From assembly GCA_037045645.1 (NCBI GenBank), contig JBAOIH010000001.1, positions 1,712,001-1,776,000 on the forward strand: a DNA stretch of 64,000 nt, read 5' to 3'. Source of the stretch: Nocardioides sp. GTDB lineage: Bacteria; Actinomycetota; Actinomycetes; Propionibacteriales; Nocardioidaceae. The notes under the pieces were generated by a model, which saw only the letters and a program-made list of their open reading frames with translations, was not told the origin of the DNA and did no database searches. Below, piece after piece: positions 1 to 6,964 of this stretch (positions are counted from its first letter, which is position 1; every line of letters begins with the position of its first letter). A program made the position numbers and the translations under genes.

Positions 1-274
1 CAGTGCCGGCAGGGTCCTGCTGGACACCTCCAACGTCCAGCTCACCATCGTCGGCACGGCCCGCAAGACGGTGCTGAAGGGGTCCAACCACACCTTCATG
101 GCACGCAGCGCCCCGCGCCTCATCATGGACGGCTCCAATCACCCGGCCAAGGTGAAGAAGGCGATCATGACCACCAGCAACGCCACGCTCTTCGCGACGC
201 GCCTGCGGCTGCTGTTGAGATGCAGCGAACCTTTCAAGATGGGTCCAGTGTTCTTTCAACACTGGATGACTTGA
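1..274 (+). CDS. C-terminal fragment of an unrecognised protein (5' end outside window)
   Basis: A reading frame open from base 2 runs to a TGA at 272-274 (about 90 residues). The first part alternates hydrophobic and polar residues with Asn/Gly-Ser turns, which would suit a beta-rich or beta-helix protein. The last 25 residues (RLRLLLRC onward) look unlike the rest, as if the frame had run past its original end. I do not recognise the family. It could also be chance. Confidence 0.3.
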   Translation, partial: SAGRVLLDTSNVQLTIVGTARKTVLKGSNHTFMARSAPRLIMDGSNHPAKVKKAIMTTSNATLFATRLRLLLRCSEPFKMGPVFFQHWMT

Positions 275-471
275 CATTCGCTTTGACGGTCAGTGCGGCT
301 CACTTCTTCGTGCTCGTTGCCGTGCAGTGGCTGGGAGTAGTCGTGAGACGGCTGGATTCGCGCTTGAACGCTGACCTGGTCGTGACATCACTCTTCTAGC
401 CGAATTGAGGATGAAGACGTCTCCTGATCGCCATCGCGCCAGAGCAGAACGGCGCATGGCATACTTGTGGC

Positions 472-705
472 ATGAGCCGCATACGTCTGAGCACCACAGT
501 GGACGGAGATCTCCTGGAGAACGCCCGGAGGGTGTCGGGCAAACCGGACGCTGCGCTTGTGGACGAAGCGCTGACGGCGCTGTTGGCGAGCCACCGGGCG
601 GCGGAGGTCGACGCCGCCTACGCCGCGTACGACGAACACCCACTCGACGAACCAGACGAGTGGGGCGACTTGGCATCATTCCGCAGCGCGGTCGCCGCTT
701 CATGA
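472..705 (+). CDS. Antitoxin of a MazEF-type toxin-antitoxin pair
   Basis: A 77-residue protein starting MSRIRLSTTVDGDLLENARR, the N-terminal beta strand plus helix of ribbon-helix-helix antitoxins. The acidic tail (DEHPLDEPDEWGD) is the kind of disordered segment that wraps a MazF toxin. Its TGA (703-705) overlaps the ATG of the toxin gene (702-704), the normal coupled arrangement. It should bind its own promoter and neutralise the downstream toxin. The family call rests on size, N-terminal pattern and partner. Confidence 0.8.
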   Translation: MSRIRLSTTVDGDLLENARRVSGKPDAALVDEALTALLASHRAAEVDAAYAAYDEHPLDEPDEWGDLASFRSAVAAS

Positions 706-1028
706 CAAACCAGCCCGCCCGCGGCGAGGTGTGGTGGTGCGAGCTGGCCGAGATCGGCCGTCGGCCAGTCGTCGTACTTTCTCGGGACGCTGCTATCCCA
801 CGCCTACGACGAGCGTTGATCGCTCCCTGCACGACCACCGTCCGTGGGATCCCGAGCGAGGTTTGTCTTGAGCCGGGCGATGACCCCGTTCCGCTGCGCT
901 CAGCAGTCAATCTCGATTCGGTCGAGAGCGTGTCGACAGCGTTGCTCGTTGAACGACTCGGCCGGCTCGCCGATGCCCGCATGCGTGAGATCTGCTCCGC
1001 CCTGGCTGTCGCCGTCGACTGCACCTGA
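702..1028 (+). CDS. mazF: MazF/PemK-family endoribonuclease toxin
   Basis: A 108-residue protein with the MazF core: an N-terminal RGEVWWCEL strand, a basic RRPVVVLSRD stretch and APCTTTVRGIPSEV, matching the P-x-TT region of the family. MazF toxins cleave mRNA at short sequence motifs as dimers. The ATGA overlap with the antitoxin gene fixes the start at 702; the longer frame upstream in the same phase is a shadow over the antitoxin. Confidence 0.88.
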   Translation: MTNQPARGEVWWCELAEIGRRPVVVLSRDAAIPRLRRALIAPCTTTVRGIPSEVCLEPGDDPVPLRSAVNLDSVESVSTALLVERLGRLADARMREICSALAVAVDCT

Positions 1029-1108
1029 GACCAGACCGCCAGCAACGTCCAACGCGCGCTTCTGCCGCTGACCAAGTGTCGGTTCGCCCGTGGTCATAAC
1101 CTCTGCGC

Positions 1109-1629
1109 ATGAACAACGCACGGAACCTAATCGCACTTCGGGTGATGACGCCAGCCGACGTCCTCGAGGTCCTCGCCGTGCAGCAGCCGGGCGCCGCCCT
1201 CGGATTAGCGAAGGTCTTCCCCAGGACGAATTTCCCTTTCCACGAGAGGCCGTGGGACAGAGATGGCTTCAAGAGATCGACTCGCACGACATTGAGTGCC
1301 TCGTGATCGAACAGAGTTCGGCTGTGGTCGGGTTCGCCGCCATACGCGCAGAGGAGTTCATGCACTTCGGCATCGCGCGCGAACTCTGGGGCACGGGAGC
1401 CGCGCAGGCTGCCCATGACGCCATCCTTGACCAGATGCGGGCCAAGCACGTGCGAGGTGCTTGGTTACGAGTCTTCGCCGCGAACGAACGCGGTCGAAGG
1501 TTCTATGAGCGTCTGGGTTGGGCGCCCACTGGCGAGCGAAGCAACAGCACCTTTCCTCCTTACCCAGAGCTCCTGCGCTACGAGATAGACCTCGCGGGTG
1601 GAGAGCGGCCCAATCTAGCGACGCACTGA
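1109..1629 (+). pseudogene. GNAT acetyltransferase, interrupted by a one-base deletion
   Basis: The N-terminus lies in one frame (MNNARNLIALRVMTPADVL from 1109) and the rest in the next frame (from about 1220, ending ATH at 1629). The second part carries the GNAT core: VVGFAAIRAEEF, then RGAWLRVFAANERGRRFYER-LGW, the acetyl-CoA fold and motif B. Adding one C to the CCCC run at 1219-1222 would join them into about 173 residues. GNAT enzymes move acetyl groups from acetyl-CoA to amines; the substrate is unknown. Either a pseudogene or a sequencing error. Confidence 0.75.
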
Positions 1630-1643
1630 TCTACTGCCGGAGG

Positions 1644-1919
1644 TCAGGCGACCTTGTCGCCATACCGCTGGCGAGCGGCTTCGCCGGTGGTTCCTACAAG
1701 CGAGCCGATCGCTGACCAGGGCATGCCGGACTTGCGAGCGGCACGCACGGCGTCGAGCAGGTGGCGCTCTGCCTCGGACCTCTCGGCGACAGCGGCTCGG
1801 AGCAGAGTGACGGCGTTGGCGTCGAGCTCGTCGTCGGGGTTTGGCTCGTAGTCCTCGAAACGCGCCGCGAGCTCATCGGCGTGCTGCAGGATCTCTTCAA
1901 CTGTGCGCGGCATGGTCAT
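1644..1919 (-). CDS. Small helix-turn-helix antitoxin-like protein
   Basis: About 91 residues: an acidic N-terminal half (EDYEPNPDDELD), a helix rich in Arg/Glu, and a C-terminal HTH (MPWSAIGSLVGTTGEAARQR). Proteins like this commonly accompany small RNase-like toxins. In-frame starts exist at GTG 1922, ATG 1919 and ATG 1913; ATG 1919 shares one base with the TGA of the upstream toxin stub (TGATG), so I prefer it. DNA binding and antitoxin roles are inferred from the HTH and context. Confidence 0.65.
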   Translation of the reverse strand: MTMPRTVEEILQHADELAARFEDYEPNPDDELDANAVTLLRAAVAERSEAERHLLDAVRAARKSGMPWSAIGSLVGTTGEAARQRYGDKVA

Positions 1920-2038
1920 CACCTCAGAAACTTCTCGCGGGCCCGCATGGCGTGAACGATGACGTGGGCCTGGTCGCCATCGACGTATCCGACTTCAAGA
2001 ACGATCGCTGCCTGGTTCGGACCGACGATCCACGCCAT
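1919..2038 (-). pseudogene. C-terminal stub of a small toxin
   Basis: A 39-codon frame (MAWIVGPNQAAIVLEVGY to HAMRAREKFLR) that ends with TGA overlapping the next gene. The closing pattern (V/I)IHAMRAR-KFLR is typical of the last third of roughly 90-residue toxins encoded before HTH antitoxins. Nothing matching the first two thirds is present: the same frame runs back without a clear start to the yoeB stop at 2105. I read it as a truncated toxin. It is too short for standard gene callers. Confidence 0.45.
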
Positions 2039-2104
2039 GCCAGCACGCAAGCAGTTCTGGGACCTGCTGCCCTGACATGAACATCCGCTTCCGCCGCGAG
2101 CGGG

Positions 2105-2371
2105 TTACTTCCCGTAGCGGTAGCGGCAGGCGGCGATACGCACCTCGTCGCCCGTCGCCTTGTAGACCAATCGGTGCTCGTCGGTGATTCGCCGGGACCA
2201 GTAGCCGGCGAAGTCGTGCTTGAGAGGTTCAGGTTTGCCGATCCCCTCATTGCCGTTGCGCACAATGTCCTGGATGAGCGAGTTGATGCGCTTGCGCGTC
2301 TTGGGGTCCTGGGTTTGCCACCACAGGTAGTCCTCCCAGGCATTGGGGTCCCACACCAACCGCATCATCAT
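2105..2371 (-). CDS. yoeB: YoeB-family ribosome-dependent mRNA interferase toxin
   Basis: An 88-residue YoeB/Txe protein: WDPNAWEDYLWWQTQD at the N-terminus, GIGKPEPLKHDFAGYWSRRI in the middle and EHRLVYK before a C-terminal CRYRYGK. YoeB toxins cut mRNA in the ribosomal A site. The catalytic tail of the family is CRYHY; here the histidine position reads Arg85, so activity may be reduced. The start overlaps the antitoxin stop by ATGA (2371-2368). Confidence 0.9.
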   Translation of the reverse strand: MMMRLVWDPNAWEDYLWWQTQDPKTRKRINSLIQDIVRNGNEGIGKPEPLKHDFAGYWSRRITDEHRLVYKATGDEVRIAACRYRYGK

Positions 2372-2625
2372 TCAGCGTCGACGAGGTCGTGGACGTCCCC
2401 AGCCCCGCTCTCCAGGCGTTCCATCGCGTCGAGGAGTCGTCGTGCGTTCGCAGGTGAACGCATGAGGTAGGCGGTCTCTCTTAGGGACTCGAAGTCGGCC
2501 AACGAGACGATGACGACAGGGTCGTGACCAGCGCGTGTGATCACGACTTCCTCGCGGTCGTTGACCACCGAGTCCAGGACCTCGGCGTAACGAGCCCTGG
2601 AATCGGTGTAACTCATGGTCTTCAT
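2368..2625 (-). CDS. yefM: YefM-family antitoxin
   Basis: An 85-residue Phd/YefM antitoxin: MKTMSYTDSRARYAEVLD, then the hallmark EEVVITRAGHDPVVIVSL. It should neutralise YoeB and repress the operon. Start ATG at 2625 is chosen over the upstream in-frame extension because family members begin at this point; ATG 2616 is also possible. Two CGTACA copies lie 16-34 bases upstream, where YefM normally binds. Confidence 0.9.
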   Translation of the reverse strand: MKTMSYTDSRARYAEVLDSVVNDREEVVITRAGHDPVVIVSLADFESLRETAYLMRSPANARRLLDAMERLESGAGDVHDLVDAE

Positions 2626-2640
2626 ATCGAACCTTCGCTG

Positions 2641-2660
2641 ACGTACAGAAAAGCGTACAG
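2641..2660 (-). promoter_or_regulatory. Probable YefM operator
   Basis: Two copies of CGTACA (2642-2647 and 2654-2659), 12 bases apart, lie just upstream of yefM. YefM proteins are known to bind paired sites with a TGTACA core. The match in sequence and place supports autoregulation; binding is inferred. Confidence 0.5.
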
Positions 2661-2707
2661 GTGGGAATGGGTTCGAACAACTCCCGCTCACGCCAGAGCG
2701 CGCCGAG

Positions 2708-3034
2708 TCAGCCTCCGAATCCGAAGAAGACGAGCAGTCGACGCTCGAACTCGACTAGAGCCGAGGACTCCAAGCTGCCGAGAACTGCGTGTGCGTTGGT
2801 CCGCCGCACGGTGGTGACCTTATCCACCATGAGGTAGGAGACCTGGCCCAAGCCGTTCGACTCGTTTGCAGCGACCGGGACCCGAAGGAGCGGCGCGTCG
2901 ACGACGGTGGTGGTGAATGGACAGACGGTGAGTGCATCGGTGGCGTTGAACCGGTCGTCCTGAATCACGAGGGCCGGTCTGGGTTTGTTGGCGTAGACGC
3001 CACCCGCCACGGTGACGATGTCACCGCGCCTCAC
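2708..3034 (-). CDS. mazF: MazF/PemK-family toxin (second copy)
   Basis: A 108-residue MazF: MRRGDIVTVAGG at the start, RPALVIQDDRF, VCPFTTT (the P-x-TT loop), and LMVDKVTTVRRTNA near the nucleic-acid-binding face. A sequence-specific endoribonuclease by family. It overlaps its antitoxin gene by ATGA (3034-3031). Clearly different in sequence from the toxin at 702-1028, so not a recent duplicate. Confidence 0.9.
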   Translation of the reverse strand: MRRGDIVTVAGGVYANKPRPALVIQDDRFNATDALTVCPFTTTVVDAPLLRVPVAANESNGLGQVSYLMVDKVTTVRRTNAHAVLGSLESSALVEFERRLLVFFGFGG

Positions 3035-3216
3035 TCGGCCCAGTCCTCGGAGATTGCCTCTACGAAGTCCATGTCATCCGAGGTGCGTGAGGCGTCTGCC
3101 ACCAATGCGGCCTGACGGTGGGCTTCGGCGGCAAACTCCGGCGAGCGCACGTCGGGCACCCAGATCTGCACGGGGCGCAGGCCCTGCGCACGCATCCGCG
3201 CCCGGTAGGCATTCAC
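3031..3216 (-). CDS. MazE-type antitoxin (DUF3018-like)
   Basis: A 61-residue antitoxin with the signature AYRARMRAQGLRPVQIWVPD followed by a helix and an acidic tail (ISEDWAE). The start is GTG 3216: an in-frame stop lies just upstream, so no longer version is possible. Pairs with the MazF toxin immediately downstream. Confidence 0.85.
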   Translation of the reverse strand: MNAYRARMRAQGLRPVQIWVPDVRSPEFAAEAHRQAALVADASRTSDDMDFVEAISEDWAE

Positions 3217-3242
3217 TCGCTCTCGAACAACTATGCGGAAAC

Positions 3243-3254
3243 GTTACATGTAAC
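3243..3254. promoter_or_regulatory. 12-bp perfect palindrome upstream of the second mazEF pair
   Basis: GTTACATGTAAC lies 26 bases upstream of the antitoxin start. It is a likely operator for autoregulation by the MazE/MazF complex. Inferred from symmetry and place only. Confidence 0.45.
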
Positions 3255-3390
3255 ACCGTCTTGGGCTCAAGCGGACATCCGGATCCGCTCTGGGCGACTT
3301 TGCACGTCGGCGCCAGTTGACGCGTTCTCGTCAAATTCCACCGCTTGGCACCGTGCACTCATCCCTGCGTGTCGACAGCTGCGCTGACGC

Positions 3391-4992
3391 TCAGCGCTGC
3401 TGGTCGCGCAGCACCCGCTGCGCGGCCATCTTGCCGGGCGAGCCGATCACACAGCCGCCCGGATGCGTGCCCGAACCGCACTGGTAGTAGCCGTCGATCG
3501 GGGTGGCGTACTGCGACCAACCCGGCGCTGGCCGGAAGAAGAACATCTGCGAGGCGAGGAACTCCCCGGCGAAGATGTTGCCCTCGGTCAGCCCGGTCTT
3601 GGCTTCGATGATGTCGGGGGTCACGACCTCACGCTGCAGCACCAGGTCGCCGAAGCCCGGGAAGTGCTCCTCCAGCACGGCTTGCGCCTTGTCGGCGAAG
3701 TTCTCCCGCTCGGCGTCCCAGGTGCTGCCCTTGAGTTCGTACGGCGAGTACTGCACGAAGCACGAGAGCACGTGCTTGCCCGGGGGTGCCATGTCGGGGT
3801 CGACGACGGACTGCAACGCGCCGTCGATGAAGGGACGCTCGGAGTACCAGCCGTACTTCGCGGCGTCGTACGCCTTCTCGATGTAGTCGATGGTGGGCCC
3901 GATGTTGAGGAAGCCCCCGAAGTGGTCGACCGAGTCCTTGAGGGCGGGGAAGGTCGGGAGACCGTCGAGCGCGAAGTTCACCTTCGACGACACGCCGCGA
4001 TAGCGCGTACGCCTGACGTTGTCGACCAGGTCGCCCGGCAACTCGGCCGGATCCACGAGGTCGAGGAACGTGTGCTTGGCGTCGAGCGCCGAGACCACGA
4101 TCGGGGCTCGGAACTCCGTGCCGTCTGCCAGGACGACGCCCACCGCACGACCCTTCTCGGTGAGCACCGACGACACCGGTGATTCGAGACGGATCTCGGC
4201 ACCGAACGCTTCTGCGGCCCGGCCCAGCACCTGGGTGAAGCCGCCGTTGCCGCCCTTGTGGAAGGCCCACGAGCCGAGGTGGCCGTCATGCTCGCCCATC
4301 TTGTGGAAGAGCAGCACCAAACCGGAGCCTCCGGACATCGGCGCGGTGGAGTGGCCGATGATCGCCGACGACGCGTGGTAGCCCGCGATCGCCGGGTGCT
4401 CGAAATAGTCCTCCAGCCAGTCGCGGGCGCTGCCGGTGAGCAGGCGTACGGTGTCGTGGATGACCTTGCGGTCGGTCTCCCCCAGTCGCTTCATCATCCA
4501 GGCGACATCGGCCTGGTCCTGCGGGTCGGTGCCGAAGATGTTGGGCGGCGGGTTGTCGAAGAACGGCTGAATAGCCTGGCAGACCTTGTCGAGGTCGTGG
4601 TGATAGCGGGTGTACGCATCCGCATCGTGCGGCGAGTGCCGCCGGATCATCTGCACGTTCTGCGCATGGTCGTCACCGAACAGCAGGTAGTCGCCATCGC
4701 CGGTCGGGTGGAAACTCGACGGCATCATTAGCGGCAGAAAGCCGTGTTTGGTCAACTCGAGTTCGTGGATGATCTCGGGCCGCAGCAGGCTCAGGGCGTA
4801 CGAGAACGTCGTGAAGGAGAAGCCCGGGCGCAACTCCTCGGTGATCGCAGCACCGCCGACGAGGTGGCGCTGCTCCAGCACCAGGACCTTGAGTCCCGCC
4901 TTCGCCAGATAACCCGCGTTCACCAGGCCGTTGTGGCCGCCGCCGATGACGATCGCGTCATAGCCGCTCGCGGTGTCCTGCTTCTTGCTCAT
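3391..4992 (-). CDS. FAD-dependent oxidoreductase, phytoene desaturase/PYROXD2-like
   Basis: A 533-residue flavoprotein. The N-terminal dinucleotide fold has IGGGHNGL at residues 16-23 followed by VLVLEQRHLVGG, and the C-terminus has the FAD-closing segment (GYYQCGSGTHPGGCV). This pattern belongs to the large NAD(P)/FAD amine-oxidase/phytoene-desaturase group; no carotenoid genes are nearby, so carotenoid synthesis is unlikely. Its start overlaps the GcvT-like gene (ATGA, 4992-4989), so the two are translated together. I infer oxidation of a methylated amine or its product, with the folate-binding partner taking the one-carbon unit. Confidence 0.8.
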   Translation of the reverse strand: MSKKQDTASGYDAIVIGGGHNGLVNAGYLAKAGLKVLVLEQRHLVGGAAITEELRPGFSFTTFSYALSLLRPEIIHELELTKHGFLPLMMPSSFHPTGDGDYLLFGDDHAQNVQMIRRHSPHDADAYTRYHHDLDKVCQAIQPFFDNPPPNIFGTDPQDQADVAWMMKRLGETDRKVIHDTVRLLTGSARDWLEDYFEHPAIAGYHASSAIIGHSTAPMSGGSGLVLLFHKMGEHDGHLGSWAFHKGGNGGFTQVLGRAAEAFGAEIRLESPVSSVLTEKGRAVGVVLADGTEFRAPIVVSALDAKHTFLDLVDPAELPGDLVDNVRRTRYRGVSSKVNFALDGLPTFPALKDSVDHFGGFLNIGPTIDYIEKAYDAAKYGWYSERPFIDGALQSVVDPDMAPPGKHVLSCFVQYSPYELKGSTWDAERENFADKAQAVLEEHFPGFGDLVLQREVVTPDIIEAKTGLTEGNIFAGEFLASQMFFFRPAPGWSQYATPIDGYYQCGSGTHPGGCVIGSPGKMAAQRVLRDQQR

Positions 4993-6233
4993 GACGGGGT
5001 GCTCGTCTTCCGCTCGGGGTTGAACAGCGGCAGCTTCGTGGTCTCGGCTGCCACCAGGTGGGTCGTGTGGTCGAGGCTGGTCTCCATCAGGAGCTTGGTG
5101 CCGGGCGCGGCGTGCTCGGGGCGTACGCGTGCCATCCCGACGTGGCGTTGCAGCACCGGCGAGTAGAAGAAACTCGTGGTGTAGCCGATCTGTTGCTCAT
5201 CGGCATCACGCAACCACTGCTCCCAGCCGACGGGCGTGGCGTCCTTCTCGGGCAACTGACCGGACTCCCGATAGAGCCGGTTCCAGTCCTCCCAGTCCAC
5301 GACCACGCCGACGGTGGCCCAGCGCGACGTGGCGTCGACGAGTTCCCTGCGGATCGCTTCCGAGCCCACAAATCGGCGCGACCCGTCGCGTACGCCCTTG
5401 AGCATCCAGCCCTGGCCGAGTTCCTTAGGCGTCACCCGCTGGCTGTCGTTCCAGGCGGTACGGCTGTCGTGCCACTCGACGTCGACCAAAGGCAGGCCGG
5501 CCTCGATGCGCAGCATGTTGAGTGCCTCCTCGCCGAAGGGCCGCAGCCCGTGACCTTGACCCGCGGCGAGAATCGCGTCGAGGACTGCGATGGCGTCGTC
5601 CTTGTGCACCGTGACCTCATAGCCCAGATCGCCGGTGTAGCCCGTGCGAGACACGGTCACCTTGGCCTTGCCGATCTTGGCTTCGGCCAGCCCGAAGTAG
5701 CCCAGTTTCGTGACCTGCGGCATCAGCGACTCCAGCACCGTGCGCGAGCGTGGCCCCTGGACGGCGAGCATGGCGTACTCGTCGGTGACGTCCTCGATCT
5801 CGACTCGACGACCGTTGCGGTGGCCCTCTAACCAGGCGTACGCCGGGCGCGCGCTGGTGAGCAGGTATTCGTCGCCCTTGCGGAACACCACGCCGTCCTC
5901 CATCACGTAGCCACGCTCGTCACACCACAACGTGTAGGCGGCATGCCCGGCCTGGAGCGTCGCGAGATCTCGTACGACAACTGCCGCCAGGAAGGCCGCG
6001 GCATCCGGGCCGGTGAGGCGGTATTTGAACAGCGGCGAGGTGTCGAAGATGCCCACGCTGTTGCGCACCGCGAAGTATTCGTGCTTGGGCGCATGGGTGT
6101 AGCGCAAGGGCGACAGCGTGCCTTGCCAATGAGTGAACAAGTGCTGGTCGTTGAACTCCACGAGACGCTCGTGGAAGGGGGTCGTACGGATCAACTGTGG
6201 TCCTCGCGAAGTCTGGTCAGGAGGGTCCGGCAA
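4989..6233 (-). CDS. GcvT-like aminomethyltransferase (tetrahydrofolate-dependent)
   Basis: Up to 414 residues with the GcvT fold: VGIFDTSPLFKYRLTGPDA near the N-terminus, LAVQGPRSRTVLE, the SRTGYTGDLGYEV motif of the folate-binding core and FGEEALNMLRIEAGLP. Relatives include glycine-cleavage T protein, dimethylglycine oxidase folate domains and DMSP demethylase. Two TTG starts are possible: 6233, or 6194 with GAGGA six bases upstream; I favour 6194 (401 aa) but report the longer frame. It is the first gene after a 20-bp palindrome and forms an operon with the FAD enzyme. Confidence 0.82.
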   Translation of the reverse strand: MPDPPDQTSRGPQLIRTTPFHERLVEFNDQHLFTHWQGTLSPLRYTHAPKHEYFAVRNSVGIFDTSPLFKYRLTGPDAAAFLAAVVVRDLATLQAGHAAYTLWCDERGYVMEDGVVFRKGDEYLLTSARPAYAWLEGHRNGRRVEIEDVTDEYAMLAVQGPRSRTVLESLMPQVTKLGYFGLAEAKIGKAKVTVSRTGYTGDLGYEVTVHKDDAIAVLDAILAAGQGHGLRPFGEEALNMLRIEAGLPLVDVEWHDSRTAWNDSQRVTPKELGQGWMLKGVRDGSRRFVGSEAIRRELVDATSRWATVGVVVDWEDWNRLYRESGQLPEKDATPVGWEQWLRDADEQQIGYTTSFFYSPVLQRHVGMARVRPEHAAPGTKLLMETSLDHTTHLVAAETTKLPLFNPERKTSTPS

Positions 6234-6242
6234 GTGGCATGC

Positions 6243-6262
6243 TACTGACTCACGAGTCAGTA
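6243..6262. promoter_or_regulatory. 20-bp palindrome, probable TetR operator
   Basis: TACTGACTC (6243-6251) and GAGTCAGTA (6254-6262) are perfect inverted arms around a 2-base spacer. The site lies between the tetR stop and the methyltransferase start. Its length and symmetry fit TetR dimers. It probably controls the methyltransferase-FAD oxidoreductase operon. Confidence 0.65.
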
Positions 6263-6311
6263 AGAATAGTGCTGGCGAACATGGATCCTTGGGGAGGCGT
6301 ACGCAGTGCAG

Positions 6312-6938
6312 TCACCCCAACCCCAACTCGCGGTCGACTGCCTCTTCCATCCACTGGCGCAGTTGCTTGCGCGTCATCGAACGTTGCACTGTGACCGCAA
6401 CGGACATCCCATCCAGGAGCGCACCGAGTCGAGCCGCACTGGAGGCCGGATCGGGACACCGCAGGTCGCCAGCAGCCACTCCCGCCTCGATCGCAGCCTG
6501 CAACTCGGCACGGTATTCACCCGCGAGCCGCCGCAACTCGGCAGCCACATGCGGCTCACGCTGGGCCAGGGCCCAGCCATCCACCCACAGTCTCCAGCCC
6601 GCGGCACTGCCGGTCGGGCCGGACGTACGCAGCACGGCGCGTACCCGAGCGGCCGCGTCGTGTGCCTTGGCGGCCGCTTTGCGCATCCGCACCAGGTCGA
6701 GTTCGACCGCATGACTGAACGCCTGCGCGACGAGTTCGTCTCGGGTGTTGAAGTGATAGAAGACCAGTCCGGTGCTGACGCCGAGCGCCTGAGCGACGTC
6801 CGAGACGCGTACAGACGCCAGTCCCACGCGTTCGATCTCGGCCAACGTCACGTTCAGGATCTCGTCGAGCCGGACCTCGACGCGACGGCGGGTGCGCCCC
6901 CCCAAACTGCCCCCCGCACCCGTCGTCGCCCCGTTCAT
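6312..6938 (-). CDS. TetR-family transcriptional regulator
   Basis: About 208 residues from ATG 6938. The N-terminal DNA-binding domain includes VRVSDVAQALGVSTGLVFYH, the TetR HTH, and a helical ligand domain follows (WRLWVDGWALAQREP). A longer frame would start at 6965, on top of the Rieske start codon, so 6938 is preferred. It is divergent from the Rieske gene (26 bases between starts) and upstream of the methyltransferase, so it likely controls both sides. The ligand is unknown. Confidence 0.88.
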   Translation of the reverse strand: MNGATTGAGGSLGGRTRRRVEVRLDEILNVTLAEIERVGLASVRVSDVAQALGVSTGLVFYHFNTRDELVAQAFSHAVELDLVRMRKAAAKAHDAAARVRAVLRTSGPTGSAAGWRLWVDGWALAQREPHVAAELRRLAGEYRAELQAAIEAGVAAGDLRCPDPASSAARLGALLDGMSVAVTVQRSMTRKQLRQWMEEAVDRELGLG

Positions 6939-6964
6939 GTTTTGCACCCTAGTCTGGAGAAGCA

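Noticed and set aside
290..1075. 261-codon minus-strand frame over the first mazEF pair
   Set aside because: Arg/Ser/Pro-rich shadow of the toxin-antitoxin genes on the other strand.
3317..3334. TTGACG/CGTCAA inverted repeat near the FAD oxidoreductase stop
   Set aside because: Short arms and no gene start nearby; too weak to call an operator.
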